A stretch of DNA of 21,729 nt from Segatella salivae DSM 15606 (lineage in GTDB: Bacteria; Bacteroidota; Bacteroidia; Bacteroidales; Bacteroidaceae). Positions 14,756-21,634 of the stretch are shown one piece after another (position 1 is the first letter of the stretch; every line of letters begins with the position of its first letter). The position numbers were made by a program, and so were the translations under genes. The notes below the pieces were generated by a model. It made no database searches. It was not told where the DNA came from and saw only the letters and a program-made list of their open reading frames with translations. The DNA lies in assembly GCF_000185845.1 (NCBI RefSeq), contig NZ_GL629647.1, positions 1,237,735 to 1,259,463 on the forward strand, read 5' to 3'.

Positions 14756-15796
14756 ATGAAAAAAATTATAACCCTATTCTTAGGACTTTTCGCACTAACA
14801 GCACATGCACAGCAACCCACAGAAGGCTGTACTTATTTCCTGCCGAAAACGATAATACAATTTCATATCCTTGTTGAAAAGACGGTTTTCAAGCCAGGTG
14901 AGCTTGCAGCATATAGCGGGAAATACTTAAAAATGCCTGATGTGCCGACCGAACCGGCTACATCCTACCGCCTCATTAGCACCGAAATGAAGTCTGTTGG
15001 CATCCCCGACACGGCACAACAACATGTTGCTGTGATGGATAAAAAACATAGTATACTAAGCCTTAGCCGTGATGATAATGGCATTTTACTGGCTGTTAAT
15101 GCAGAAGGTACTAAGGCTGAACCGGCACATCCATTTGTAGCGGCGCCAAAAACTGCACCACTTAACCCACACGACTACATGAATGCCGACATTCTTGCAG
15201 CGGGTTCGCTTCCGAAAATGGCTGAACTTATTGCGTCAGAGATTTATGAAATACGCGACAGTCGTAATCAATTGACACGCGGAGAGGCTGATAATATGCC
15301 AAAGGATGGTGAGCAATTGCGCATCATGATGGCTAATCTTGACAAGCAAGAACGTGCGCTCATGCAGATGTTTACTGGCACAACCGAACGTGACACGACT
15401 GAAACCACGCTCACTTTCATACCAACAAAGGAGGTAAATAAACAGGTGTTGTTCCGCTTTTCAAAGCGATTTGGCCTTGTCGACAACGATGATTTAGCAG
15501 GTCGTCCGTTCTATATCAGCGTGCAAGATCTACACTATGTGCCCACACTTAACCTCCCCGATGATGGTAAAAAGAGTAAGGATAAAAGCGGAATCTGCGT
15601 GAATCTGCCCGGAAAAATTAGGCTTTCACTTTATGACGGCTTACAACTCTTTGCCAAAACCGAATGTTATGCAACCCAGTTTGGACGCACAGAAGAGCTT
15701 AGTGGCGAGCTGTTTGGTAAGAAAATGACCACAAGAATCGTCCTTGATCCTGTCACTGGAAACGCTCGGAAGCTTGAAGTTGTGCCAATTCAATAG
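14756..15796 (+). CDS. DUF4831 family exported protein
   Basis: 346 residues with a signal peptide ending near AHAQQ (17-20). The body resembles the DUF4831 family of Bacteroidales (YFLPKTIIQFHILVEKTVFKPGELAAYSGKYL near 27-58, and Ile-Tyr-Glu-Ile-Arg near 164-168). No catalytic motif is recognised and no function is known to me. It lies 15 bp after nnr, so the two are probably co-transcribed, and it ends at an intrinsic terminator. Family assignment is from recall of pattern, not a search. Confidence 0.75.
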   Translation: MKKIITLFLGLFALTAHAQQPTEGCTYFLPKTIIQFHILVEKTVFKPGELAAYSGKYLKMPDVPTEPATSYRLISTEMKSVGIPDTAQQHVAVMDKKHSILSLSRDDNGILLAVNAEGTKAEPAHPFVAAPKTAPLNPHDYMNADILAAGSLPKMAELIASEIYEIRDSRNQLTRGEADNMPKDGEQLRIMMANLDKQERALMQMFTGTTERDTTETTLTFIPTKEVNKQVLFRFSKRFGLVDNDDLAGRPFYISVQDLHYVPTLNLPDDGKKSKDKSGICVNLPGKIRLSLYDGLQLFAKTECYATQFGRTEELSGELFGKKMTTRIVLDPVTGNARKLEVVPIQ

Positions 15797-15828
15797 GCAC
15801 ATGAGAGTATCATTTGAAAGAAATTATC

Positions 15829-15860
15829 ACCGCATGCAAGTCAATTGTATGCGGTTTTTT
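15829..15860 (+). terminator. Intrinsic terminator after the DUF4831 gene
   Basis: ACCGCATGCAA (15829-15839) pairs with TTGTATGCGGT (15845-15855), one G-T pair, 5-nt loop, then a T-run. Confidence 0.9.
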
Positions 15861-16045
15861 ATGCAAATCTCATCCCAAAGTATTTCAAATTGACCATGAA
15901 TATAGAATAAGGTATTGGCTTAAACAACAACATTTATACAACAAAGGCCTTTCGCTTGCACAACGAAGATGTAGAAACCAATGTATATGTTAAATCTAAG
16001 CAGAAAAATATACAATAGGGATGAAATACTAAGAGAAAACAAAAT
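15861..16045. other. Non-coding interval, nothing definable
   Basis: AT-rich sequence between the terminator and repeat array C. No ORF, promoter or clear hairpin was recognised. Confidence 0.5.
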
Positions 16046-16258
16046 GGCACTGCATCTGAAGCTAAAAATCACCTATTTTCACACGATTCACAAATCATTG
16101 AGCTTCAAACAATTACGAAACGAGTTTCAAATTACAACCTGATTTTTCATCAAAAGATGTTGCAATCTAAGTCAAACGAGTGTGCGAAAAGCAGCAAATT
16201 ATGCGATGAATTGAGGCAAACAGCGATGTAATATGCGTCAAATCATGAAATAATTCAC
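16046..16258 (+). repeat. Array C of degenerate 22-bp units
   Basis: A CAAA core preceded by two bases recurs at 16104, 16126, 16149, 16171, 16193, 16215 and 16237: steps of 22, 23, 22, 22, 22 and 22 bp. Two looser units (starts 16046 and 16068) precede, separated by a shorter step. The clearest units share [AG][TG]CAAA at 1-6, ATG near 9-11 and AAT or similar at 16-18. The last unit (16237-16258) matches the array B unit 5490-5511 at 17 of 22 positions, which ties the two loci together. Confidence 0.6.
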
Positions 16259-16366
16259 CATGTATAATAACACAAAAGAATAAAAAACAGAAAACATCTC
16301 CCATCTTTCTATATGTTTATTCACGAAAGATGGAAAAACAAAATGTTAAAAACAAGATAAAGATTT

Positions 16367-16400
16367 GACAAAAAATAGATCACCTTTTATAGGTAAAAGG
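16367..16400 (-). terminator. Terminator after the 64-aa gene
   Basis: On the minus strand CCTTTTA (16400-16394) pairs with TAAAAGG (16389-16383) and is followed by a T-rich stretch ending near 16367. It lies about 20 bp past the stop of the small basic gene. Confidence 0.6.
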
Positions 16401-16418
16401 GTTGGGAAAACACATCGT

Positions 16419-16613
16419 TCATCGTTTGCGTGAGTGGCGATTGGCTCGTTGTTCACGATATTTGGCTTTCTGACGCGCACTCCCCGAGCCGTGTGCTCCA
16501 GTGATATACTTTTTCTTTTTGGCTTTCGTTTTCACCTTATCTTCTTCCTTTTTCGGACCAGAAGAACCTTTGAAACTGATGCCATTCTCTAAGATGCTTT
16601 GGAAATCATCCAT
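16419..16613 (-). CDS. 64-aa basic hypothetical protein
   Basis: Begins MDDFQSILENGISFKG and continues as a low-complexity Lys/Arg/Ser/Gly tail (KTKAKKKKY near 29-37, then RQKAKYREQRANRHSRKR). There is no signal peptide or membrane segment. The charged tail suggests contact with RNA, DNA or ribosomes, but this is only inference from composition. It lies 142 bp after the AICAR transformylase gene and has a hairpin with T-tract behind it, which supports it being a real, expressed gene. I do not recognise the family. Confidence 0.55.
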   Translation of the reverse strand: MDDFQSILENGISFKGSSGPKKEEDKVKTKAKKKKYITGAHGSGSARQKAKYREQRANRHSRKR

Positions 16614-16660
16614 AGGTTATGGGGTTAAATGATTGAAGTTTTAACGTGATTAACCTTGAA

Positions 16661-16735
16661 GTTTGAATATTGAACCTTGGTTTTACAATCTCTTTTCATT
16701 GATTTTCAACCACAAAGAACGTTCAACATTCAAAC
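16661..16735. repeat. Inverted repeat in the gap before the 64-aa gene
   Basis: GTTTGAATATTGAAC (16661-16675) and GTTCAACATTCAAAC (16721-16735) are inverted copies with 14 of 15 matches, 45 bp apart. The left arm runs into ACCTTGGTTTTAC, related to the TTGAACCTTG string at 11902 and 18302. Confidence 0.6.
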
Positions 16736-16755
16736 CACAACGTTCAAAATATGAT

Positions 16756-17937
16756 TTAATGGTGGAATAGTCTCACGCCAGTGAAAGCCATTGCAATACC
16801 ATATTTGTCACAAGTTTCGATGACATTATCGTCACGTATTGAGCCACCGGCTTGGGCAATGTATTGCACTCCGCTCTTATGTGCGCGCTCAATATTGTCT
16901 CCAAATGGGAAAAAAGCATCGCTTCCAAGAGCCACATTGTTATTTTTTGCAATCCATTCTCTTTTCTCTTCTCTCGTCAGTACAGCCGGTCTTTCCGTAA
17001 AGAACTGCTGCCATACGCCCTCACGTAATATGTCATCATGCTCTTCACTGACGTAAACATCTATGGTATTATCACGGTCGGCACGACGTATTCCGGGCTT
17101 AAACGGGAGATTCATCACCTTTGGACACTGGCGCAACCACCATGTATCAGCTTTACTTCCGGCTAAACGTGTACAGTGAATGCGGCTTTGTTGTCCAGCA
17201 CCTATACCGATAGCTTGTCCATCTTTGACATAGCACACGGAATTACTCTGCGTATATTTCAGCGTGATTAAAGCGATAATCAAGTCGCGTTTGGCCTCAT
17301 CTGGGAATATTTTATTCTTTGTTGGGATGTTATCGAATAGCGAAGGATCGTCTAATTTCACCTCATTTCGACCTTGTTCAAACGTGATTCCAAACACCTG
17401 TTTGTATTCAATGGGAGCAGGAGTATAGTCAGGATCTATCTGAATTACATTGTAAGTACCCTTTCGTTTGTCTTTCAAAATCTCAATAGCCTCGTCAGTA
17501 TAGCCAGGCGCAATCACTCCGTCACTGACCTCTCTCTTTAATAATGTGGCGGTAACTGCGTCACAAACGTCGCTAAGTGCTACGAAATCGCCATACGAGC
17601 ACATGCGATCAGCACCACGAGCACGGGCATAAGCACACGCAAGTGGAGACAAAGGAAGCTTTACATCATCAACAAAATAGATCTTCTTTAATGTGTCACT
17701 AAGGGGTAAACCGATAGCCGCGCCAGCAGGAGAAACGTGCTTAAAGCTCGCCGCTGCAGGCATTCCTGTGGCTGCTTTGAGTTCTTTAACGAGCTGCCAA
17801 CTATTGAGTGCATCAAGAAAATTAATGTAACCAGGGCGTCCGTTGATGACTTTTAGGGGGAGTTCTCCGTCTTCCATGTAAATTCTGGAAGGCTTTTGGT
17901 TGGGATTACAACCATACTTTAAAGCTAATTCTTTCAT
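16756..17937 (-). CDS. Stand-alone AICAR transformylase (PurH C-domain-like)
   Basis: About 393 residues similar to the phosphoribosylaminoimidazolecarboxamide formyltransferase half of PurH, which transfers a formyl group from 10-formyl-THF to AICAR. Landmarks are LKYGCNPNQKPSRIYM near the N-terminus, the Lys66-His67 catalytic pair in SFKHVSPAGAAIG, and GIGAGQQSRIHCTRLAG for AICAR/phosphate binding. The N-terminal IMP cyclohydrolase domain of bifunctional PurH is absent, so IMP closure must be done by another protein. The frame extends to a TTG at 17964, but that codon lies inside a -7 box (17962-17969), so the ATG at 17937 is preferred. Bacteroidetes often carry this short form beside a full PurH. 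Confidence 0.88.
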   Translation of the reverse strand: MKELALKYGCNPNQKPSRIYMEDGELPLKVINGRPGYINFLDALNSWQLVKELKAATGMPAAASFKHVSPAGAAIGLPLSDTLKKIYFVDDVKLPLSPLACAYARARGADRMCSYGDFVALSDVCDAVTATLLKREVSDGVIAPGYTDEAIEILKDKRKGTYNVIQIDPDYTPAPIEYKQVFGITFEQGRNEVKLDDPSLFDNIPTKNKIFPDEAKRDLIIALITLKYTQSNSVCYVKDGQAIGIGAGQQSRIHCTRLAGSKADTWWLRQCPKVMNLPFKPGIRRADRDNTIDVYVSEEHDDILREGVWQQFFTERPAVLTREEKREWIAKNNNVALGSDAFFPFGDNIERAHKSGVQYIAQAGGSIRDDNVIETCDKYGIAMAFTGVRLFHH

Positions 17938-17961
17938 CTTTGGGGTAATTTTATCTATTTG

Positions 17962-17969
17962 CAAAGATA
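17962..17969 (-). promoter_or_regulatory. -7 box (TATCTTTG) for the AICAR transformylase gene
   Basis: The minus strand reads TATCTTTG, matching TAnnTTTG, and places transcription start near 17957, about 20 nt before the chosen ATG. No clear -33 TTTG. Confidence 0.6.
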
Positions 17970-17985
17970 ATAAAAAAATAATGAT

Positions 17986-17993
17986 TAACTTTG
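17986..17993 (+). promoter_or_regulatory. -7 box (TAACTTTG) for the 93-aa regulator-like gene
   Basis: TAACTTTG matches TAnnTTTG. A TTTG lies at 17958-17961, 24 bp upstream, somewhat farther than usual. The box overlaps a potential TTG start at 17991, which rules that codon out and supports the ATG at 18024. Confidence 0.6.
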
Positions 17994-18023
17994 CAGCATA
18001 GGTATTTTATTTCTAAGTATGTT

Positions 18024-18305
18024 ATGAAACAGAAATTAGTTGCCTTGCTAAAAGAGGCCGAAAAGAAGTTGATTAGGATGACGAAAACAGGAAACGATTT
18101 CGAAAAGTTATCCAAATTCTTTTCTCTTCACCATGTAAACCTGACACCAGACTCATTGAAGAAGCTCAAAAACTACTTCACTGGAGCTGAGAAACCCTCA
18201 CGACAAACACTCGACCGGCTGGCACTTTTCGCTGGGTTTCAAGACTGGGAGAGTTTGAAAAAGACTTTCATGGAGGAAGGAAAACACGCAAATCGTGATG
18301 TTTGA
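18024..18305 (+). CDS. 93-aa basic protein with HTH-like C-terminal half
   Basis: Small, lysine-rich protein starting MKQKLVALLKEAEKK. The segment LTPDSLKKLKNYFTGAEKPS and the following TLDRLALFAGFQDWESLKK resemble a pattern common in Bacteroidetes regulators: S-x-x-T-x-x-R-L, a gap, then TLD-x-LA-x-F-x-G(Y/F)-x-x-W-x-x-F. This suggests a helix-turn-helix-like fold, but no specific family is recognised. It is divergent from the AICAR transformylase gene, with -7 boxes 16 bp apart, so it might act on that shared region; this is inference only. The in-frame TTG at 17991 is rejected because it falls in the -7 box. Confidence 0.65.
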   Translation: MKQKLVALLKEAEKKLIRMTKTGNDFEKLSKFFSLHHVNLTPDSLKKLKNYFTGAEKPSRQTLDRLALFAGFQDWESLKKTFMEEGKHANRDV

Positions 18306-18414
18306 ACCTTGACTTGCGGACATCAGACAATACAAAGCGGTAGAACTTTTGATAAACTTTTGCTTTCAAAATAGTTCTATGCAGTCCGTAACCCCTTCAT
18401 CATCATGCCAAAGA

Positions 18415-18452
18415 AAAAGAGGTTATGCACCATAAGGAGCATAACCTCTTTT
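18415..18452. terminator. Bidirectional terminator after rplS
   Basis: Perfect 14-bp arms (18415-18428 and 18439-18452) with a 10-nt loop; A-run on one side and T-run on the other. It closes rplS on the minus strand and can also stop the convergent 93-aa gene. Confidence 0.9.
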
Positions 18453-18476
18453 ATTTCTTTACGAAGAAACGGCAGC

Positions 18477-18842
18477 TTATTCAGCTGTTGTTGTGTTGCT
18501 TCTCTTCTCTGCAATACGGGCTTTCTTACCTGTAAGAGCACGAAGATAGTACAATTTTGCACGACGAACTTTACCGCGTTTGTTCACTTCGATAGAGTCG
18601 ATGTTCGGTGACTCAATAGGGAAGATACGCTCAACACCTACAGTTCCTGACATCTTTCGAACCGTAAAACGCTTCTTTTCACCGTGACCTGAGATCTTGA
18701 TTACTACTCCACGATAGAGCTGAATACGCTCTTTTGTACCCTCAATAATCTTGTAAGCTACAGTAACTGTATCGCCTGCATTGAATGAAGGGAACTGTTT
18801 TCCGGTTGCAAATGCTTCTTCAGCAACTTTAATTAAATCCAT
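18477..18842 (-). CDS. rplS: 50S ribosomal protein L19
   Basis: 121 residues starting MDLIKVAEEAF, the standard length for L19, which sits at the interface of the two subunits. Recognised segments are FNAGDTVTVAYKIIEGTKERIQLYRGVVI (20-48), FTVRKMSGTVGVERIFPIESPNI (57-79) and the basic RGKVRRAKLYYLRALTGKKARI. The open frame extends 33 codons upstream to 18941, but that part is not L19-like and overlaps the promoter, so the ATG at 18842 is chosen. It appears to be a single-gene transcript, without the usual trmD/rimM neighbours of Proteobacteria. Confidence 0.97.
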   Translation of the reverse strand: MDLIKVAEEAFATGKQFPSFNAGDTVTVAYKIIEGTKERIQLYRGVVIKISGHGEKKRFTVRKMSGTVGVERIFPIESPNIDSIEVNKRGKVRRAKLYYLRALTGKKARIAEKRSNTTTAE

Positions 18843-18930
18843 TTTTTGTTTGAAATTAAATTTTGTTTGTGCCCAACGCAACATGACCAAGCAACTCTTC
18901 TGCTGCCAGCGGTTACGCCGAAAAGCTGTG

Positions 18931-18959
18931 CAAAGGTACAAAAAAAATGCAAATCACAA
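18931..18959 (-). promoter_or_regulatory. Promoter of rplS
   Basis: On the minus strand TACCTTTG (18938-18931) is preceded, 18 bp upstream, by TTG (18959-18957). The leader is about 80 nt. Small hairpins can be drawn in it, but no recognised ribosomal-protein leader motif is seen. Confidence 0.65.
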
Positions 18960-19023
18960 CTTCATTAATATTGGTTTTCTTTTGTTTTTAACACAAATTC
19001 TTCTTTTTTCCATGTAAAACAAC

Positions 19024-19031
19024 TACCTTTG
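19024..19031 (+). promoter_or_regulatory. -7 box (TACCTTTG) for the 5'-nucleotidase genes
   Basis: TACCTTTG matches TAnnTTTG, 20 bp upstream of the ATG at 19052. The -33 region is T-rich without TTTG. Confidence 0.65.
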
Positions 19032-19051
19032 TAACAACTAATTACAAATGT

Positions 19052-19816
19052 ATGGATAAGCAAACCATCTCTTTTTTGGCTGCAACAGCCTTACTTTCTT
19101 TGGCTTCCTGCAAGTCGCATTATGAGCTTTCGTCTGTCAGTCGCAGTCGAATCTTGATTGATAATAAGTATGATGCCAACCCCGATAAAGACGCAGAAGC
19201 CTTCCTTTTGCCTTATAAGCATCAAGTAGATAGCTTGATGAGCCCCGTCGTTGGTGAGGTTTCTGAATACATGTCGGCTCGAAAGCCCGAGAGCACCCTA
19301 TCAAATCTGCTCGCAGATATTTTGCTTTGGGGAGGTAAAAACTATCAAGAGAGCCCCGACTTTGCCGTATATAATATGGGTGGAATACGTGCCGCCTTCG
19401 CCCAAGGAGACGTTACTTATGGTGATGTTTTAGACGTTGCACCCTTCGAAAATAAGATATGTTTCCTCACGCTTTCAGGCAAAAAGGTGCGTGAACTCTT
19501 TGAACAAATAGCCTCAACTGGTGGAGAAGGTGTCAGCCATGGCGTCAACTTGGTTATCAGTAAGGACCATAAGTTGTTGGATTGTAAGCTGAATGGCAAA
19601 GAAATCGACGACAATAAGGCTTATAGAGTGGCTACACTCGACTACCTTGCACAAGGCAACGACAAACTCGAAGCATTCAAGTCTGCAACTAATCTCGTAT
19701 CACCTCAGACACCAGAGAATAATGTTCGCTTCATCATCATGGACTATTTCCGTGAGCAAAAGGCTGAGAACAAACCCGTAAGTCGCAAGATTGAGGGGCG
19801 AATCATCATAAAATAA
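19052..19816 (+). CDS. 5'-nucleotidase C-terminal domain lipoprotein
   Basis: 254 residues with a lipoprotein signal, lipobox LASC with Cys20. The rest is the substrate-binding C-terminal domain of the UshA/5'-nucleotidase family: Asn108-x-Gly-Gly-Ile-Arg113 in YNMGGIRA, DVAPFENK and SHGVNLVISKD, and a late YRVATLDYLAQGND in which the Phe/Tyr-stacking substrate pocket is normally found. It has no metallophosphatase domain; that half is encoded by the next gene, 21 bp downstream. The two products presumably work together on extracellular nucleotides in the periplasm or on the cell surface. Confidence 0.9.
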   Translation: MDKQTISFLAATALLSLASCKSHYELSSVSRSRILIDNKYDANPDKDAEAFLLPYKHQVDSLMSPVVGEVSEYMSARKPESTLSNLLADILLWGGKNYQESPDFAVYNMGGIRAAFAQGDVTYGDVLDVAPFENKICFLTLSGKKVRELFEQIASTGGEGVSHGVNLVISKDHKLLDCKLNGKEIDDNKAYRVATLDYLAQGNDKLEAFKSATNLVSPQTPENNVRFIIMDYFREQKAENKPVSRKIEGRIIIK

Positions 19817-19837
19817 TCTCCTATTAAACCCAAGAAT

Positions 19838-20716
19838 ATGAAAAGAATTCTATATCATCATCGCCAAAAGGCTTTGAAACGTGCACTCTGTTGCTTGCTG
19901 TTTGCATGTGCAACACTAACAACTTATGCACAAAAACAACTCACTATACTCCACACAAGTGACACCCACAGCTGCATTCTTCCACTCAATAAGAATCTTG
20001 CCGACACGCTCTTTGCAGGACGTGCAGGCTTTATTCGCCGCATCAATATGCTGAAAGAAGAACGCAAGAAGGACCCAAACTTGCTGTTATTTGATAGTGG
20101 TGACTTCTCACAAGGCTCACCTTATTATACATTATTTAAGGGAGATGTTGAGATTGGGCTAATGAATAGGATGCATTATGACGCAGGTACCATCGGAAAC
20201 CATGAGTTTGACTTTGGTATTGACAATATGGTTCGCCTCTTCAAAAAGGCAAACTTCCCCATCATTTGCTCTAACTATGACTTCCGAGGCACTCCACTTG
20301 AGGGACTTGTAAAGCCTTATATTGTGCTAAAACGCAAGGGAATCCGCATCGGAGTCTTTGCTCTCGACCCTCAACTTGAAGGACTTGTTGCCACAGCCAA
20401 CTATGGACCAATCAAATATCTCAATCCCGTTACCGTGGCAAATGATATGGTAAAGATTCTACGTGGAAAGGAAAAGTGCGACCTTGTCATTTGTATCTCT
20501 CACTTAGGATGGGAAGATAAGGGCATGGGAGACCAGATGATGATTGCTGGTTCGCGTGGAATCGACGTCGTACTTGGCGGTCATTCTCACAGCTTCTTTA
20601 AGGAATTGCGTTATGTAAAAGACTTAGACGGACGCGAAGTTCCCGTAGATCACGAAGGTAAGAATGCCATTTTCGTGGGTAAACTGATGCTCAATCTTAC
20701 TCAAAATAAAAAGTAA
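19838..20716 (+). CDS. 5'-nucleotidase metallophosphatase domain
   Basis: 292 residues with a signal peptide (about 1-31). It contains the complete dinuclear-metal site of calcineurin-like phosphoesterases: Asp42 and His44 in HTSDTHS, Asp86/Asp89 in LFDSGDFSQG, Asn121-His122 in GNHEFD, His in SHLGWED, and GGHSHSFF. It stops right after the metallophosphatase fold, so the substrate-binding C-domain of UshA is missing and is supplied by the preceding gene. The last 20 bp overlap the end of the convergent PorT-like gene. Because the active site is complete, the protein should hydrolyse phosphate esters, but its specificity probably depends on the partner. Confidence 0.92.
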   Translation: MKRILYHHRQKALKRALCCLLFACATLTTYAQKQLTILHTSDTHSCILPLNKNLADTLFAGRAGFIRRINMLKEERKKDPNLLLFDSGDFSQGSPYYTLFKGDVEIGLMNRMHYDAGTIGNHEFDFGIDNMVRLFKKANFPIICSNYDFRGTPLEGLVKPYIVLKRKGIRIGVFALDPQLEGLVATANYGPIKYLNPVTVANDMVKILRGKEKCDLVICISHLGWEDKGMGDQMMIAGSRGIDVVLGGHSHSFFKELRYVKDLDGREVPVDHEGKNAIFVGKLMLNLTQNKK

Positions 20717-21446
20717 GAACTATCATTTTAGAGCGAGTATCACGCACAGATCGGGCGTATGGAAGCATGATTTTATTCTCCATACGCTCGATATGCTTTT
20801 GATCGAGGCTGTTAACCAAGCTATACATGAACTTCAACTCAGGCCGAATCTTGAAAAACGGCAGGTAAAAGTCACAGCCAAGTCCTACTTCTGCAAACGT
20901 ATCATAACGCTTAAGCTTTACATAATCGTTATCTTTTCCACTTAGATTCAAGGCTGGAGTCATGCCCACCATCATGTAAGGACGATGATTATTGAATCGA
21001 GGTGCAGCAAAAATCAAGTCTACTGGAAGGGCCATATACACCGATTTCATGTTCTGCCGATAGGATATTGGCTCATGATTTGGGCCTATCACACTATGAT
21101 TTTGCAACACAATATGGCGTGAACCGAAATACATTGTCGGCGCAACACGTAGTTGTAAGTGCTCCGAAAGACGCATTTCACCAAGCACTCCCACGTTAAA
21201 ACCCATGTCGAAACGATCCTGATCAGTGGATATTATCTGTTGTGTTGACGTACCATTTTCAGCCACAACTGTCTGTTCTCCGCTATTAACAAACTCCAAA
21301 TCTTGTACATGTGAGCCGACGGAAATCCCGAAATGAAAGGGTCGAAGATCTGTATACGGGCGATTTTGGACCGTCCGTTGTTGCGCCATAGCAGCCATTC
21401 CAAAGGCTAAACTCATAGCAATCAAACTCCATTTTCTTATCTTCAT
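20697..21446 (-). CDS. porT: PorT-like outer-membrane beta-barrel protein
   Basis: 249 residues from the ATG at 21446; the frame runs on to a GTG at 21464, but the ATG directly opens a classical signal peptide (MKIRKWSLIAMSLAFGMAAMAQ). The mature part begins NRPYTDLRPFHFGISVGSHVQDLEF and ends in MIVLTFYFE, an aromatic outer-membrane-barrel C-terminus. This resembles PorT, a barrel protein required for type IX secretion and gingipain export in Porphyromonas. A generic outer-membrane barrel (PorT-superfamily) is the main alternative. It overlaps the metallophosphatase gene by 20 bp at the 3' end and is divergent from the ferredoxin gene. Confidence 0.7.
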   Translation of the reverse strand: MKIRKWSLIAMSLAFGMAAMAQQRTVQNRPYTDLRPFHFGISVGSHVQDLEFVNSGEQTVVAENGTSTQQIISTDQDRFDMGFNVGVLGEMRLSEHLQLRVAPTMYFGSRHIVLQNHSVIGPNHEPISYRQNMKSVYMALPVDLIFAAPRFNNHRPYMMVGMTPALNLSGKDNDYVKLKRYDTFAEVGLGCDFYLPFFKIRPELKFMYSLVNSLDQKHIERMENKIMLPYARSVRDTRSKMIVLTFYFE

Positions 21447-21522
21447 GCTACTGATAAAACGCACTTCACGGGATGATATTGCATCATGTAGGAAAAGAAG
21501 TAGTATAAAAAAAACAAAAAAT

Positions 21523-21542
21523 AATACCTAAAAGTAGGTATT
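21523..21542. promoter_or_regulatory. Candidate operator palindrome upstream of the ferredoxin
   Basis: AATACCTA (21523-21530) and TAGGTATT (21535-21542) form a perfect 8-bp inverted repeat with a 4-bp centre. It lies 15 bp upstream of the -7 box, where the -33 contact would be, and between divergent genes. Confidence 0.45.
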
Positions 21543-21557
21543 TTGAAATTTATTATA

Positions 21558-21565
21558 TACCTTTG
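21558..21565 (+). promoter_or_regulatory. -7 box (TACCTTTG) for the ferredoxin gene
   Basis: TACCTTTG matches TAnnTTTG, giving a leader of about 65 nt to the ATG at 21635. No TTTG at the usual -33 distance. Confidence 0.65.
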
Positions 21566-21634
21566 CATCGTGATTCATGAGCTGAAAGGCTTGGAATTGG
21601 TACAAAAACATTATGAAATTATAAATTAAAGTTT

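Noticed and set aside
17991..18023. TTG start giving a 104-aa protein
   Set aside because: The codon lies within the TAACTTTG -7 box, upstream of the expected transcription start.
18843..18930. Structured ribosomal-protein leader for rplS
   Set aside because: Only short hairpins of 3-4 bp can be drawn; no match to a known L19 leader could be made by eye.
18843..18941. N-terminal extension of L19 to 154 residues
   Set aside because: The extra 33 codons are not L19-like and reach into the rplS -7 box at 18931-18938; L19 normally starts at the chosen ATG.
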